Below, piece by piece: positions 16,381-24,609 of a DNA stretch of 64,000 nt. Position 1 is the stretch's first letter. Each line of letters starts with the position of its first letter. Source of the stretch: Polaromonas sp. OV174 (GTDB lineage: Bacteria; Pseudomonadota; Gammaproteobacteria; Burkholderiales; Burkholderiaceae_C); contig NZ_FOKZ01000012.1 in NCBI RefSeq assembly GCF_900112285.1, positions 88,447 through 152,446 on the forward strand. The letters run 5' to 3'. The translations under genes and the position numbers were made by a program. The notes under the pieces were generated by a model, which had not been told where the DNA came from, did not search any database, and saw only the letters and a program-made list of their open reading frames with translations.

Positions 16381-16464
16381 ATGCCTGCCCGGCCATTGCC
16401 ATAGAGTTGATTTGCCTGCTGCATCGTGCAAAGGCACTCAACACGACTCAAGGAGAGCCTATTC

Positions 16465-17118
16465 ATGAAAACGGATTCTCAACTAAAAGCAGAAGTCACG
16501 ACGGAACTCGCGTGGGACGCGGCCATCAACCCCGTTGGCATTGGCGTGATGGTCAAAAATGGTGTCGTCACCCTGAGCGGACACCTTGACACATTTGCAG
16601 AAAAACACGCTGTGGAACGGGCTGTACGCCGCGTTGCCGGCGTACGCGGCATCGCCCTTGAATTGGACGTCAAACTGTCCGCTGAACACAAGCGCAGTGA
16701 TTCCGAAATTGCTCAAGTTGCAAGTTCTGCTTTGCGCTGGAGCTCATTGGTTCCCGACGAGCGCATCAAGGTGGAAGTCGAGAATGGCTGGGTCACCTTG
16801 ACTGGCGAGGTCGACTGGAGCTATCAGCTCACCAGTGCCGAAAACAGCATACGCCCGCTTCTGGGTGTTCGTGGACTGACCAACCAGGTCACCATCAAGC
16901 CTCATGTCAGCTCCAAGAACATAGGTGCGGACATCACTGCGGCGCTGACGCGACAGGCCATACGGGAGAGCCAACACATAGGCATCGGGGTCGATGGCGA
17001 TGTGGTGACACTGAAAGGCAAGGTTCACTCGTTGGCCGAACGCGATGCCGCCATCGGTGCTGCATTCATGGCGCGCGGGGTTTCCCGCGTGGTGGACAAA
17101 CTGGAGATCAGCGCCTAG
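16465..17118 (+). CDS. Triple BON-domain protein
   Basis: A 217-residue protein made of three consecutive BON repeats at about residues 1-72, 75-148 and 150-217. Each has the GxVTLxGxVD(S) strand-turn motif (NGVVTLSGHLD, NGWVTLTGEVD, GDVVTLKGKVH). There is no signal peptide, unlike OsmY, so it is probably cytoplasmic. BON repeats bind membranes or other macromolecules in stress proteins. Start 16465 follows AAGGAGAG at a normal distance. The Hsp20 gene is 42 nt downstream. Confidence 0.88.
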   Translation: MKTDSQLKAEVTTELAWDAAINPVGIGVMVKNGVVTLSGHLDTFAEKHAVERAVRRVAGVRGIALELDVKLSAEHKRSDSEIAQVASSALRWSSLVPDERIKVEVENGWVTLTGEVDWSYQLTSAENSIRPLLGVRGLTNQVTIKPHVSSKNIGADITAALTRQAIRESQHIGIGVDGDVVTLKGKVHSLAERDAAIGAAFMARGVSRVVDKLEISA

Positions 17119-17160
17119 CGTGCTGGCTTTTTTAACTTAACTCAACTGACGAGGACCATC

Positions 17161-17592
17161 ATGACAACCCATCTGCGTGTGCTTGATCCCGGTTTTCCCG
17201 CATCCTTTGAATCAGCCCTGCACCGACTTTTCTCCCCCACCCAATTCGACCTGGGCGTCCAGCCCTTGCAGATGCGGCTGGATGTCTCTGAAAAAGACAA
17301 TGCCTACCAGGTCAAAGCGGATCTTCCCGGCGTCAAAAAAGAAGATATCAATGTTCGCATCGATGGCAATGTCGTGCAGATTGATGCGGAAATAAAGCAG
17401 GAGAAAGAAACCAAAGGCGACGGCGGAAAAGTACTGCGTAGCGAACGCTATTACGGTAGTGTTTCGCGTAACTTCAGTCTTTCCCAGGACGTAGATGACA
17501 GCAAGGCGCAAGCCAGGTATGCCGATGGCGTGCTAACCCTGGACCTGCCGAAGAAAGCCACCTCCGCATCCAAGAAAGTGACGGTACAGTAA
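17161..17592 (+). CDS. Small heat-shock protein, Hsp20/alpha-crystallin family
   Basis: A 143-residue small chaperone. It has a short N-terminal arm, an alpha-crystallin domain (about 35-135) with LPGVKKEDINVRIDGNVVQI and the family motif ARYADGVLTLDLPKK, and a short C-terminal tail. It should hold unfolding proteins without using ATP. It sits behind the triple-BON gene and probably shares its Fnr-like promoter. A GAGGACC site precedes the start. Confidence 0.93.
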   Translation: MTTHLRVLDPGFPASFESALHRLFSPTQFDLGVQPLQMRLDVSEKDNAYQVKADLPGVKKEDINVRIDGNVVQIDAEIKQEKETKGDGGKVLRSERYYGSVSRNFSLSQDVDDSKAQARYADGVLTLDLPKKATSASKKVTVQ

Positions 17593-17704
17593 TGAAGCTG
17601 ACCGCGTTTTGGCTACGCCATCACGCGGCCACCAGACGCCGAGCTACCAAACCTACGGTCATATGCGCTGATCTCTGTCCAGATCATGGATGGCCGGCGC
17701 GAGC

Positions 17705-18454
17705 TCAATACATGTGCTGGCCACCATTGATCGACAGGTTGGCACCAGTGATAAAGGCGGCACGCTCCGAGGCGAGGTAGGCGACCAACTCCGCAACTTC
17801 CGCCGGCTCTCCGAGCCGGCCAACTGGAATCTCGGGCAGGATCCGCTCCTGCATCACGTCGGGCGGCACCTTTTCGACCATGCGCGTGCGCAAATAGCCG
17901 GGAGAGACGGTATTGACCGTGATGTGCTTGCCAGCGAATTCGATCGCCATCGACTTCGTGAAGCCGTGAATGCCAGCTTTCGATGCCGCGTAGTTGGCCT
18001 GGCCAAAAGCGCCACGCTGGCTATTGACAGACGATATGTTGATAATGCGCCCCCATCCAAGCGAGAGCATGTCCTCTATGACCTGTTTGCTCATATTGAA
18101 CATTGAATCAAGGTTGGTTCTTAGGACCGTATCCCACGCTTGCTGCGTCATTTTCCTGAAACTCGCATCACGGGTAATGCTTGCATTGTTGACCAGAACC
18201 GACACGGGGCCATGCTGCTGGTGGATGGATTCCACTGCAGCAGCGCAGGAATCAAAACGGGCAACGTCAACCTCGACCGCCGTGAAGTGGTAGCCTAGCA
18301 ACTGCTGTGCCTCCAGCCAGGCGCCGACCTGCCTATTTTCCGGTGAATGCATGGACATAACGGCATAGCCGTCGTCGGCCAGCCGCCTGCAAATGGCCTC
18401 CCCCAGGCCGCCCATCCCGCCGGTCACCACGGCGATGCGCTGTGTCGTTGTCAT
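17705..18454 (-). CDS. phaB: Acetoacetyl-CoA reductase (PhaB-type SDR)
   Basis: A 249-residue short-chain dehydrogenase. The NADPH-binding motif TGGMGGLG is near residue 12, NNAS near 88, and the catalytic Ser/Tyr/Lys lie in INISSVNSQRGAFGQANYAASKAG. The C-terminus SINGGQHMY fits PhaB. Reaction: NADPH-dependent reduction of acetoacetyl-CoA to (R)-3-hydroxybutyryl-CoA for PHB synthesis. It is downstream of a universal stress gene on the same strand (51 nt). FabG-like activity is the alternative. Confidence 0.88.
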   Translation of the reverse strand: MTTTQRIAVVTGGMGGLGEAICRRLADDGYAVMSMHSPENRQVGAWLEAQQLLGYHFTAVEVDVARFDSCAAAVESIHQQHGPVSVLVNNASITRDASFRKMTQQAWDTVLRTNLDSMFNMSKQVIEDMLSLGWGRIINISSVNSQRGAFGQANYAASKAGIHGFTKSMAIEFAGKHITVNTVSPGYLRTRMVEKVPPDVMQERILPEIPVGRLGEPAEVAELVAYLASERAAFITGANLSINGGQHMY

Positions 18455-18505
18455 AGGAAATTCTTTCGAAAATATGGATGCGCCATCCGCATCAAGCGGG
18501 CGATC

Positions 18506-18961
18506 TCATGTTTTCGGCGTCTCCATACGCACCATCAGTACCGGCACCGGACAGGAGCGCACGACAACCTCAGCTTCGCTACCCAAGGTCAAGCGGCTAA
18601 ACCCACGGCGGCCGTGGGTGCCCATGACGATCAGGTCGCAGCCGGCCTGAACAGCCTCGTCGTTGATCACCTCGGCAATACGTTTGTTTGTGATTTCGCG
18701 CAACAAGGTTTCGGCCTGCACGCCTGCGCTTGCTGCCGTGTTCTTTGCCTTGCTCAACAGGTCCTCGCCAAACTGACGAGAGCGATCCAACATCTCCTGG
18801 TAGTTCACTACCGCGGACATTTCCACGATCATCACGAAATCGTTCACCACATGCAGCAGATACAAAGTCGTTTTTTGCCCCGTCGCAAGCTTGATCGCTT
18901 CGTGCAGCCCTCTGTCTGCCGTGGGGCTGCCGTCCAGTGGAACCAAAATTTTTTGATACAT
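18506..18961 (-). CDS. Universal stress protein (single UspA domain)
   Basis: A 151-residue UspA protein starting MYQKILVPLDGSPTADRG. The ATP loop is GTHGRRGFSRLTLGSEAEVVV, followed by VPVLMV. It is the probable first gene of an operon with phaB. A TTGCG-N4-CGCAA palindrome lies about 100 bp upstream (19053-19066). It is similar in design to the protein at 7293-7763 and likely expressed under the same stress. Confidence 0.93.
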   Translation of the reverse strand: MYQKILVPLDGSPTADRGLHEAIKLATGQKTTLYLLHVVNDFVMIVEMSAVVNYQEMLDRSRQFGEDLLSKAKNTAASAGVQAETLLREITNKRIAEVINDEAVQAGCDLIVMGTHGRRGFSRLTLGSEAEVVVRSCPVPVLMVRMETPKT

Positions 18962-19052
18962 GATAGAAATCTCCAGAACGAATCAAAGTAAGCGTCAGCA
19001 ACCGGCCTCCGTGCAGACCTATGAATTCTCCAACTGGCGTGTGCAAATTCAT

Positions 19053-19066
19053 TTGCGAAATCGCAA
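19053..19066. promoter_or_regulatory. Palindrome TTGCG-N4-CGCAA, possible Crp/Fnr-family operator
   Basis: TTGCGAAATCGCAA is a perfect palindrome built from two copies of the TTGCG half-site that occurs as the left half of the island's asymmetric operators. It lies about 100 bp upstream of the minus-strand universal stress gene. A matching -10 at the usual distance is not clear. Confidence 0.4.
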
Positions 19067-19249
19067 ACGCTCTTCACTTGGATCACCCAACCAGTGGCGA
19101 CATGGGATAGAGGGACTGCATTCAACCCCCGCGTTTGCACCGCCATGCCAAGATCAATATAAGTTTTGTCCATCGAACACTCCTGGAAGTTGTCGTCAGC
19201 GCGCGGAACACCCACAGTGGCAACTATTTTTGGGTGCCCGAATCCTTTT

Positions 19250-19825
19250 TCACCGGTTTTTTCCCGCACTCACGGCTCTTTCTGCCGCTTCTTTGGCGGC
19301 CAGGGCGGCTGCCTTGGTCGCCTCGCTGGCCTGATGCAGCGCGTCCCGGGTGGCCTGCGTCGCCTTCAGAGCATCTTCTTTGGCTAAAGCACCTACTTGC
19401 CGCGCAGCATCGGCGGCTTTCCGCGCAGCCTCCTCCGTGGCCTGCACGGCTTTCTCGGCAGCCTCCTCTGCCTTGATTGCGGCCTCCCTGGTTTCGCCCG
19501 TCGCTTTCAATGTGGCCTCCCTGACTTTTTGCTGAGAACGCCGTGCGATCTCGGCTGCTTTCTTTGCAAGCAGGCTGATGGTTTGCGCTGCGCTTTGGGA
19601 AAGATTCCCAATAGACTGCTCGGCCTTGCGCGCAGCAGCTTCAGCCGCCGCAGCGGCTTGGCGTGCAGTTGTCGACGCACTCTGCGCAGATGAGGCGGCG
19701 CTTGAGTCCCGTTGCTGCACGCTTTTTTCGCCGCCCTTTGGGGCGGTCTTTACCGGCTCATTTTCAGCGTGACCTACAGCACTGACTGCCAACGCCGCGA
19801 GAATCAGGATGCTTTTGATGTTCAT
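19250..19825 (-). CDS. Exported Ala/Lys/Glu-rich helical protein
   Basis: A 191-residue protein with a clear signal peptide (SILILAALAVSAVGHAE). The mature part is almost entirely Ala, Lys, Glu, Arg and Gln in an 11-residue-like periodicity (AAEAAARKAEQS, AAKKAAEIARRSQQ, EAAEKAVQATEEAARKA), as in long amphipathic helices of LEA or apolipoprotein-like proteins. No known catalytic motif. It could bind membranes, cell wall or polymer, and is expected in the periplasm. An Fnr-like operator lies about 70 bp upstream. Confidence 0.75.
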   Translation of the reverse strand: MNIKSILILAALAVSAVGHAENEPVKTAPKGGEKSVQQRDSSAASSAQSASTTARQAAAAAEAAARKAEQSIGNLSQSAAQTISLLAKKAAEIARRSQQKVREATLKATGETREAAIKAEEAAEKAVQATEEAARKAADAARQVGALAKEDALKATQATRDALHQASEATKAAALAAKEAAERAVSAGKNR

Positions 19826-19889
19826 GAATTCAACTCCTCCTGTGATGGGAATACAGACTCACAGCATGGCCTTGATGAAGTCAACGGCG

Positions 19890-19903
19890 TTGACATAGCG
19901 CAA
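19890..19903 (-). promoter_or_regulatory. Fnr-like operator upstream of the Ala-rich protein
   Basis: On the minus strand this reads TTGCGCTATGTCAA: the TTGCGC left half with GTCAA in place of ATCAA. Centre 19896.5. A weak -10 (CATGCT, minus strand, 19863-19868) is centred 31 bp away. Confidence 0.45.
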
Positions 19904-20763
19904 ATTTCATTCAAAAAACGCTACGGCCTCGTCGAGATGCCAGACCGCAATCCTGGGCTTGGATGGTCTACAGCACCATTGACGGCACCTGGGCCGTCAG
20001 GCGGATGCGCGAATGCATGAACGGGATGCAATTCGATGATGAAACTGGGCTGGTGCGCGGAGGTGGCAACTTCTAGCGTCTCTGCTGCTGGCAGCTCCCT
20101 TACCAGATGTTTCATGAATTACGCCAGTTGCTGGGAATTTTGTACCGGGGTCCCGTATCGCCACCTGACATTGGCAACTCCAGTTGCGAACGCGCAAAAC
20201 CTTGCCGACCTTGAACCGTTTGTCCGTGACAAGCCAATCAAAAAGCTTCTCGGACGCCTCTGCGGCTTGCATCTCAGCGGACCGACCGCTTTGAAATATC
20301 TCCTGCCTCGCCAGCAAACGGCCGCCTCACGGTGACTGTTCGTAACCAGGATCAAGATGACGGCGCTTGTGAATGTGGTCAAAACTGCTCGCTTTAGCTC
20401 TGAAAGCCCAGACGGCGGCCGTTGATCGTGATTTCGGCCCCATCCAGGCTTCCTTCGCAAAAGATTTGATCAGGTGTAAGCTGCCTAGGATTAGGGTATC
20501 CCAAGTTACAAGGCATTTTGATGCAGCCTCTTCGCGGGAATCAGGCTGCGTTGGAAGAATGCGAGCAGAGGGGCATCTTGTTTACGCACGACATCTGGTA
20601 GCAACACTAAATTACCGCACTGGAGGTCATGCTAGCGGTCAAGAAAGCTCAAGAGAAATGCTTCTGAAAAATTTGGCAGCACGGGTTTTTTCCGTGTGAT
20701 GCAGCATCTTCAAGCAACCAGCGGGCCAACCTCCATGGTTTCACCTCACTTGTCTGAGCAACA
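19904..20763. other. Long gene-poor stretch
   Basis: About 860 bp upstream of the response regulator. Short open frames on both strands have no recognisable domain or ribosome site. A plus-strand frame ending near 20075 (STIDGTWAVRRMRECMNGMQ) could be the end of a lost gene. A TTGCG-N4-CGCAA palindrome lies at 20184-20197 (TTGCGAACGCGCAA). Confidence 0.45.
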
Positions 20764-21486
20764 ATGAATGCCGCCACCCACATCGCCGTTGTCGATGACG
20801 ACTTGGATATCACCCTCCTGCTGGCCGGCTACCTGCAAGATCAGGGCTATCGAGTCTCACAGCTGCATAGTGGTCGCGCGCTGATTTCGCTGATGGCCTC
20901 CGATCCGCCTGGACTCGTGCTATTGGACCTGGGGCTGCCCGGTGAGGACGGTTTGTCGATCGCACGTCAGTTGCGTGAACACTGGCTCTGCGGTCTTGTC
21001 ATCGTCACCGGGCGTGGTGACGCCGTGGATAAGGTGGTCGGTCTGGAGGTCGGTGCCGACGACTACGTGACTAAGCCCTTCGATCTGCGTGAACTGCTTG
21101 CCCGCATCAAAGCTATCCTCAGGCGCTTGACCCCCAATCCCTTCCCTGCAGCGCTCACCTCCGCCCATGAGCGATTGTGCTTCTCCGGCTGGCAACTGGA
21201 CTGCTCCGCGCGGCGACTCTCCGGCGCCGATGGACAGGAGGTGGCGCTCACCACGGGTGAATTTGAACTTCTATGCCTCTTCGCGCGCCATCCTGGCCGG
21301 GTTCTCACGCGCGACTTTCTGCTCGAGCAGACGCGTGGTCGGGAGGCGACACCCTTCGATCGGACAATCGACGTACAGATCGGACGACTGCGCAAGAAAC
21401 TCGAGGTCGATGCCGGGAATCCCTGCATCATCAAGTCAGTGCGCAGCGCCGGCTATATCCTTGTGCCGCCCGTGGAAAGGGCCTAG
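20764..21486 (+). CDS. OmpR-family response regulator
   Basis: A 240-residue regulator. The receiver domain (1-120) has the acidic pocket VVDDDLD, the phospho-acceptor Asp in VLLDLGLPGEDG, Thr in VIVTGRG and Lys in YVTKPFD. The OmpR/PhoB winged-helix domain (about 135-235) ends with RGREATPFDRTIDVQIGRLRKKLE and SAGYILVPP. It is followed after 1 nt by the hybrid kinase gene, its evident partner. Target promoters are not visible from the sequence. Confidence 0.93.
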   Translation: MNAATHIAVVDDDLDITLLLAGYLQDQGYRVSQLHSGRALISLMASDPPGLVLLDLGLPGEDGLSIARQLREHWLCGLVIVTGRGDAVDKVVGLEVGADDYVTKPFDLRELLARIKAILRRLTPNPFPAALTSAHERLCFSGWQLDCSARRLSGADGQEVALTTGEFELLCLFARHPGRVLTRDFLLEQTRGREATPFDRTIDVQIGRLRKKLEVDAGNPCIIKSVRSAGYILVPPVERA

Positions 21487-21487
21487 C

Positions 21488-23593
21488 GTGACGCTTCCTC
21501 CGGAGGCCATGCCGATCACCCCAGCGCTTCCCAGTGGTACTGACGAGCAAACGGTCTTTCGCCTGCTCTTTAGCGCCTACCCGGATGCCTTGCTGCTCAC
21601 CGACCATGCGGGCAACATTGTGCTGGCCAACCAGATGGCCGCTGTGCTGCTGGGCTACTCAATAGAGGAACTGATAGATCTGAACGTGGACTGCCTTGTG
21701 CCTGATGCGATTCGCCCGCGCCATGCGGCCTACCGAAATGCCTACAGCCACGCACCCATCCCACGTCCCATGGGCACGCATATGGAGTTGACGGCCAAAC
21801 GCAAGGACGGCAGCGAGGTCATGGTCGAGATCGCCCTCAGCCCACTGCAGGATCATGGACTGCCCTTCGTCGTTGCGGCCATTCGCGGCATTGGGGCCTA
21901 TCCTCGCGTGAAGGAAGCCATCCAACGAGCGCGCTACAGTGAGCACCTGGCTCAGTTTGGGCGTCTCGCGGTCGACGTGCGTGATATGCAGGCGCTGCTG
22001 GACCAGGTGCCGGCCATTGCCGCCGCGGCACTGCAAGTCGAAACCGCCATGGTCGTACTGCTCGAAGCCAATCGCGACGAGTTTCGCGTCGCCAGCGGCG
22101 TGGGTTTGGTGTTAGGAGAGGAAGTCGGAGCTTACATCTCCAGCAACCCCAGCACGTCCCCCGGCTTTCTCCTGTTGCAGGGAGAGCCAGTCATCATCAT
22201 GGACTACCACACCGAGCGCCGTTTCACCGTACCAAGCGCCTATCTTGAAGCCGGCCTCGTCAGCGCGATGGCAGTGCCGCTGTTCGACAGCGGGCGGATC
22301 ATCGGCACCCTCGCCGTACGCTCGCATGAACCCAAACGTTTCGGCGACGAGGAACTGCGCTTTATGGGATCCCTGGCCAGTCTTCTTTCCACCAGCCTTC
22401 AGCGGGCACAGACAGAGGAAGCCCTTATCCATGTGCAGCGAATGGAAAGTGTTGGTCAGTTGACCGGAGGCATTGCACATGACTTCAACAACCTGCTGAC
22501 GGTAATCCTGGGCAACTTGCAGGTACTGGAGGATCTCTCCATCATCGCTGGGGACAGTCAGGCATCGCAACGAGTCAATGCCGCGACGCGGGCCAGTAGG
22601 CGTGCCGCTGAGCTCACGGGTAAGCTGCTGGCCTTCTCGCGCCGACAGATGTTGCTACCCAGTGCGGTGGACGTGAAAGCCCTGCTGCAGTCTATGGCCG
22701 ACATGTTGCAGCGCACACTGGATCAAAACATCCACATTGAACTTGCAATGCCACCCACCGGCCTTCAGGTGCAGGTAGACCCCGGCCAACTCGAATCGGC
22801 GCTTCTCAATATCGCCATCAATGCGCGCGATGCGATGCCGGCGGGCGGCACCCTGTGTTTCAGCGCCGAGATTCACGACACGCTGCCCCCATGGGTCCGC
22901 CACCAGCTTGATGACCCCAGCACACATGGCGAGCCTTTTGTCGCGATCAGGGTCACCGACACGGGGACAGGCATGCCAAACGCGGTCAAGGAGCGCGCCT
23001 TTGAACCCTTCTTCACGACCAAGGCCGCGGGCCGCGGCACTGGCTTGGGCCTGAGTACGGTGTACGGGTTCGTGAAGCAATCGAAAGGCGCCGTCGCCAT
23101 CGATAGTCAGCCCGGCGCCGGAACCACAGTGACGCTCTACCTCCCATGCCCACTGGAGATGAGTCCTGTCGCCGACCCGGGGAACCGGGATGACAGGCAT
23201 GCCTTGCCTCGCGGCCTGTGCGTGCTATTGGTCGAAGATGACCCTGAAGTTTGCAAAATCGCGCAGACCTTTCTTGAGACACTCGATTGCGTGGTGACCA
23301 CCGCGGCAAACGGTGAAATGGCACTGAGAGCGCTGGGGTCGGATACCCGGTTCAACCTGCTACTCACCGATATCGCACTGGGCCCTAGCATGCGTGGGAC
23401 CGAGCTCGCAGCGCAGGCTCAACACCGCTTTCCCGAACTCGCCATTCTTTTGATGTCAGGCTTTTCCGCTGAACTACTGGATGCCGACCGCGATACACCG
23501 TCGTCCTGGGGTCTGTTACGCAAGCCTTTTACGCGCTCCGAATTGGCACAGGCAATAGCGAACCTGCTGAGCGAGCGCAACACCGGAGTCTGA
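21488..23593 (+). CDS. Hybrid sensor histidine kinase (PAS-GAF-HisKA-HATPase-REC)
   Basis: A 701-residue kinase read from GTG at 21488. A longer open frame overlaps the response-regulator gene and is not plausible. Domains: PAS about 15-130 (LLTDHAGNIVLANQMAAVLLGYS), GAF about 155-300, HisKA with phospho-His in GGIAHDFNNLLTVI near 330, HATPase with NAR, DTGTGMP and GRGTGLGLS, and a C-terminal receiver domain (CVLLVEDDPEV ... LLTDIALG). There is no membrane segment, so it senses a cytosolic signal. A conserved GAF haem ligand was not identified. Confidence 0.88.
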   Translation: MTLPPEAMPITPALPSGTDEQTVFRLLFSAYPDALLLTDHAGNIVLANQMAAVLLGYSIEELIDLNVDCLVPDAIRPRHAAYRNAYSHAPIPRPMGTHMELTAKRKDGSEVMVEIALSPLQDHGLPFVVAAIRGIGAYPRVKEAIQRARYSEHLAQFGRLAVDVRDMQALLDQVPAIAAAALQVETAMVVLLEANRDEFRVASGVGLVLGEEVGAYISSNPSTSPGFLLLQGEPVIIMDYHTERRFTVPSAYLEAGLVSAMAVPLFDSGRIIGTLAVRSHEPKRFGDEELRFMGSLASLLSTSLQRAQTEEALIHVQRMESVGQLTGGIAHDFNNLLTVILGNLQVLEDLSIIAGDSQASQRVNAATRASRRAAELTGKLLAFSRRQMLLPSAVDVKALLQSMADMLQRTLDQNIHIELAMPPTGLQVQVDPGQLESALLNIAINARDAMPAGGTLCFSAEIHDTLPPWVRHQLDDPSTHGEPFVAIRVTDTGTGMPNAVKERAFEPFFTTKAAGRGTGLGLSTVYGFVKQSKGAVAIDSQPGAGTTVTLYLPCPLEMSPVADPGNRDDRHALPRGLCVLLVEDDPEVCKIAQTFLETLDCVVTTAANGEMALRALGSDTRFNLLLTDIALGPSMRGTELAAQAQHRFPELAILLMSGFSAELLDADRDTPSSWGLLRKPFTRSELAQAIANLLSERNTGV

Positions 23594-23618
23594 GTTTTCA
23601 GATGATTTCTACAGAATC

Positions 23619-24416
23619 TCATTGCATCAGCGATGGCGCTGGTGCAATGCAGCGTTGAACAAATGCCGACAAGGCGTTTGCGTCGGGAATCCGTACCTCC
23701 CGCCGTCCCTTCTGAGCGAAAGAGATCAATTTTTCACGTGCCAGCCTGGAGAGTGCACGACTCACCGTTTCCAGCGTCATGCCTAGGTAGTTGCCAATTT
23801 CTGCGCGCGTCATACGCAACTTGATCTCATCCGTTCGCATGCCACTATTTTCCAGCGACAGAACCCATTGGCGCAGAAACTCGGCGACACGGGCATCGGC
23901 CGGCAGCGTGCAAACCGACATCAAAGAGTCACGGTCGTGGGCGATCTCCCGACTCATGGCTTCGTGCAACACCGTCAGCAGCATGGGCTTTTCGACGCAG
24001 GCGGCAAGCAGACCTTCGTAGCGAAACCCCCAGATCTCGCTGGTATCCATGGCGACCGCATCGCACACATAACAACCGTCGGCGATACCATCGAAACCAA
24101 GCCAGTCACCGCGAAACTTAAGACTGACGACCTGGACACGCCCATCGACCGTAAGGTTCACAATTTTAAAGAAACCGGAGTTCACCGCGTACAGATGGCT
24201 AAAACGCTCTCCGGCCTGGTAGATCACATCGCCAGCATGCACCACCCGACGTTGCGGCGCAACTTGACCACTCAACAGGGTCAACATGTCGGCTATTTTT
24301 CGGCCAGCCTGCTGCCTGGGCATGCTGGGCATTCCGTATGCGCTAGCTGTACTGGTGGGGAGCGCAACGGTGAAGGGCTGTAGCGGGGCGGCTGTGCCAG
24401 CATTTGAACCAAGCAT
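23619..24416 (-). CDS. Crp/Fnr-family transcription regulator
   Basis: A 265-residue regulator with an effector domain (about 50-170) and a C-terminal winged helix. The recognition helix contains ETVSRALSRL near residue 216; the E-x-x-S-R pattern is that of Fnr and predicts TTGAT-type half-sites. The N-terminus has no cluster of three Cys such as Fnr uses for its 4Fe-4S centre; a CYVC pair near residue 113 is present. It may therefore sense something else, or use other ligands. It is convergent with the hybrid kinase gene, 25 nt apart. It is the best local candidate to bind the operators listed here. Confidence 0.9.
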   Translation of the reverse strand: MLGSNAGTAAPLQPFTVALPTSTASAYGMPSMPRQQAGRKIADMLTLLSGQVAPQRRVVHAGDVIYQAGERFSHLYAVNSGFFKIVNLTVDGRVQVVSLKFRGDWLGFDGIADGCYVCDAVAMDTSEIWGFRYEGLLAACVEKPMLLTVLHEAMSREIAHDRDSLMSVCTLPADARVAEFLRQWVLSLENSGMRTDEIKLRMTRAEIGNYLGMTLETVSRALSRLAREKLISFAQKGRREVRIPDANALSAFVQRCIAPAPSLMQ

Positions 24417-24559
24417 CTCAAACTCCTGCGTGTGGTGGGTGATATGAAACGATAGAGTTCAGTCTAGAAAGCGCCTGGCAATGCCGTATCAATGCCGAGC
24501 ATCACTCAGTAACAGTATGTCAATGCTTTGTGTCAGAACCATCCTGACAGGGCTCGCAA

Positions 24560-24573
24560 TTGATTCACCTCAA
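24560..24573 (+). promoter_or_regulatory. Fnr-like operator upstream of the carbamoyltransferase-domain gene
   Basis: TTGATTCACCTCAA matches TTGAT-N4-ATCAA at 9 of 10 positions. Its centre at 24566.5 lies 32 bp before the centre of a possible -10, TAGGCT (24596-24601). The predicted transcript start is about 24607, three bases before a GTG codon in the gene's frame. Confidence 0.55.
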
Positions 24574-24609
24574 AATCGGGTCAAGCCCGTCCGGCTAGGC
24601 TGGGTCATT

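Noticed and set aside
18975..19170. Fnr-like match GCCAAGATCAA near 19150 for the 18506-18961 gene
   Set aside because: Only the ATCAA half fits; the left half does not match at the N4 spacing.
19997..20460. Several open frames in the gap upstream of the response regulator
   Set aside because: None has a ribosome site, conserved motif or codon pattern like the neighbours; recorded as a gene-poor stretch.
24417..24560. TTGACA-type promoter for the Crp/Fnr gene
   Set aside because: A minus-strand TTGACA is present near 24520, but no acceptable -10 hexamer follows at 16-18 bp.
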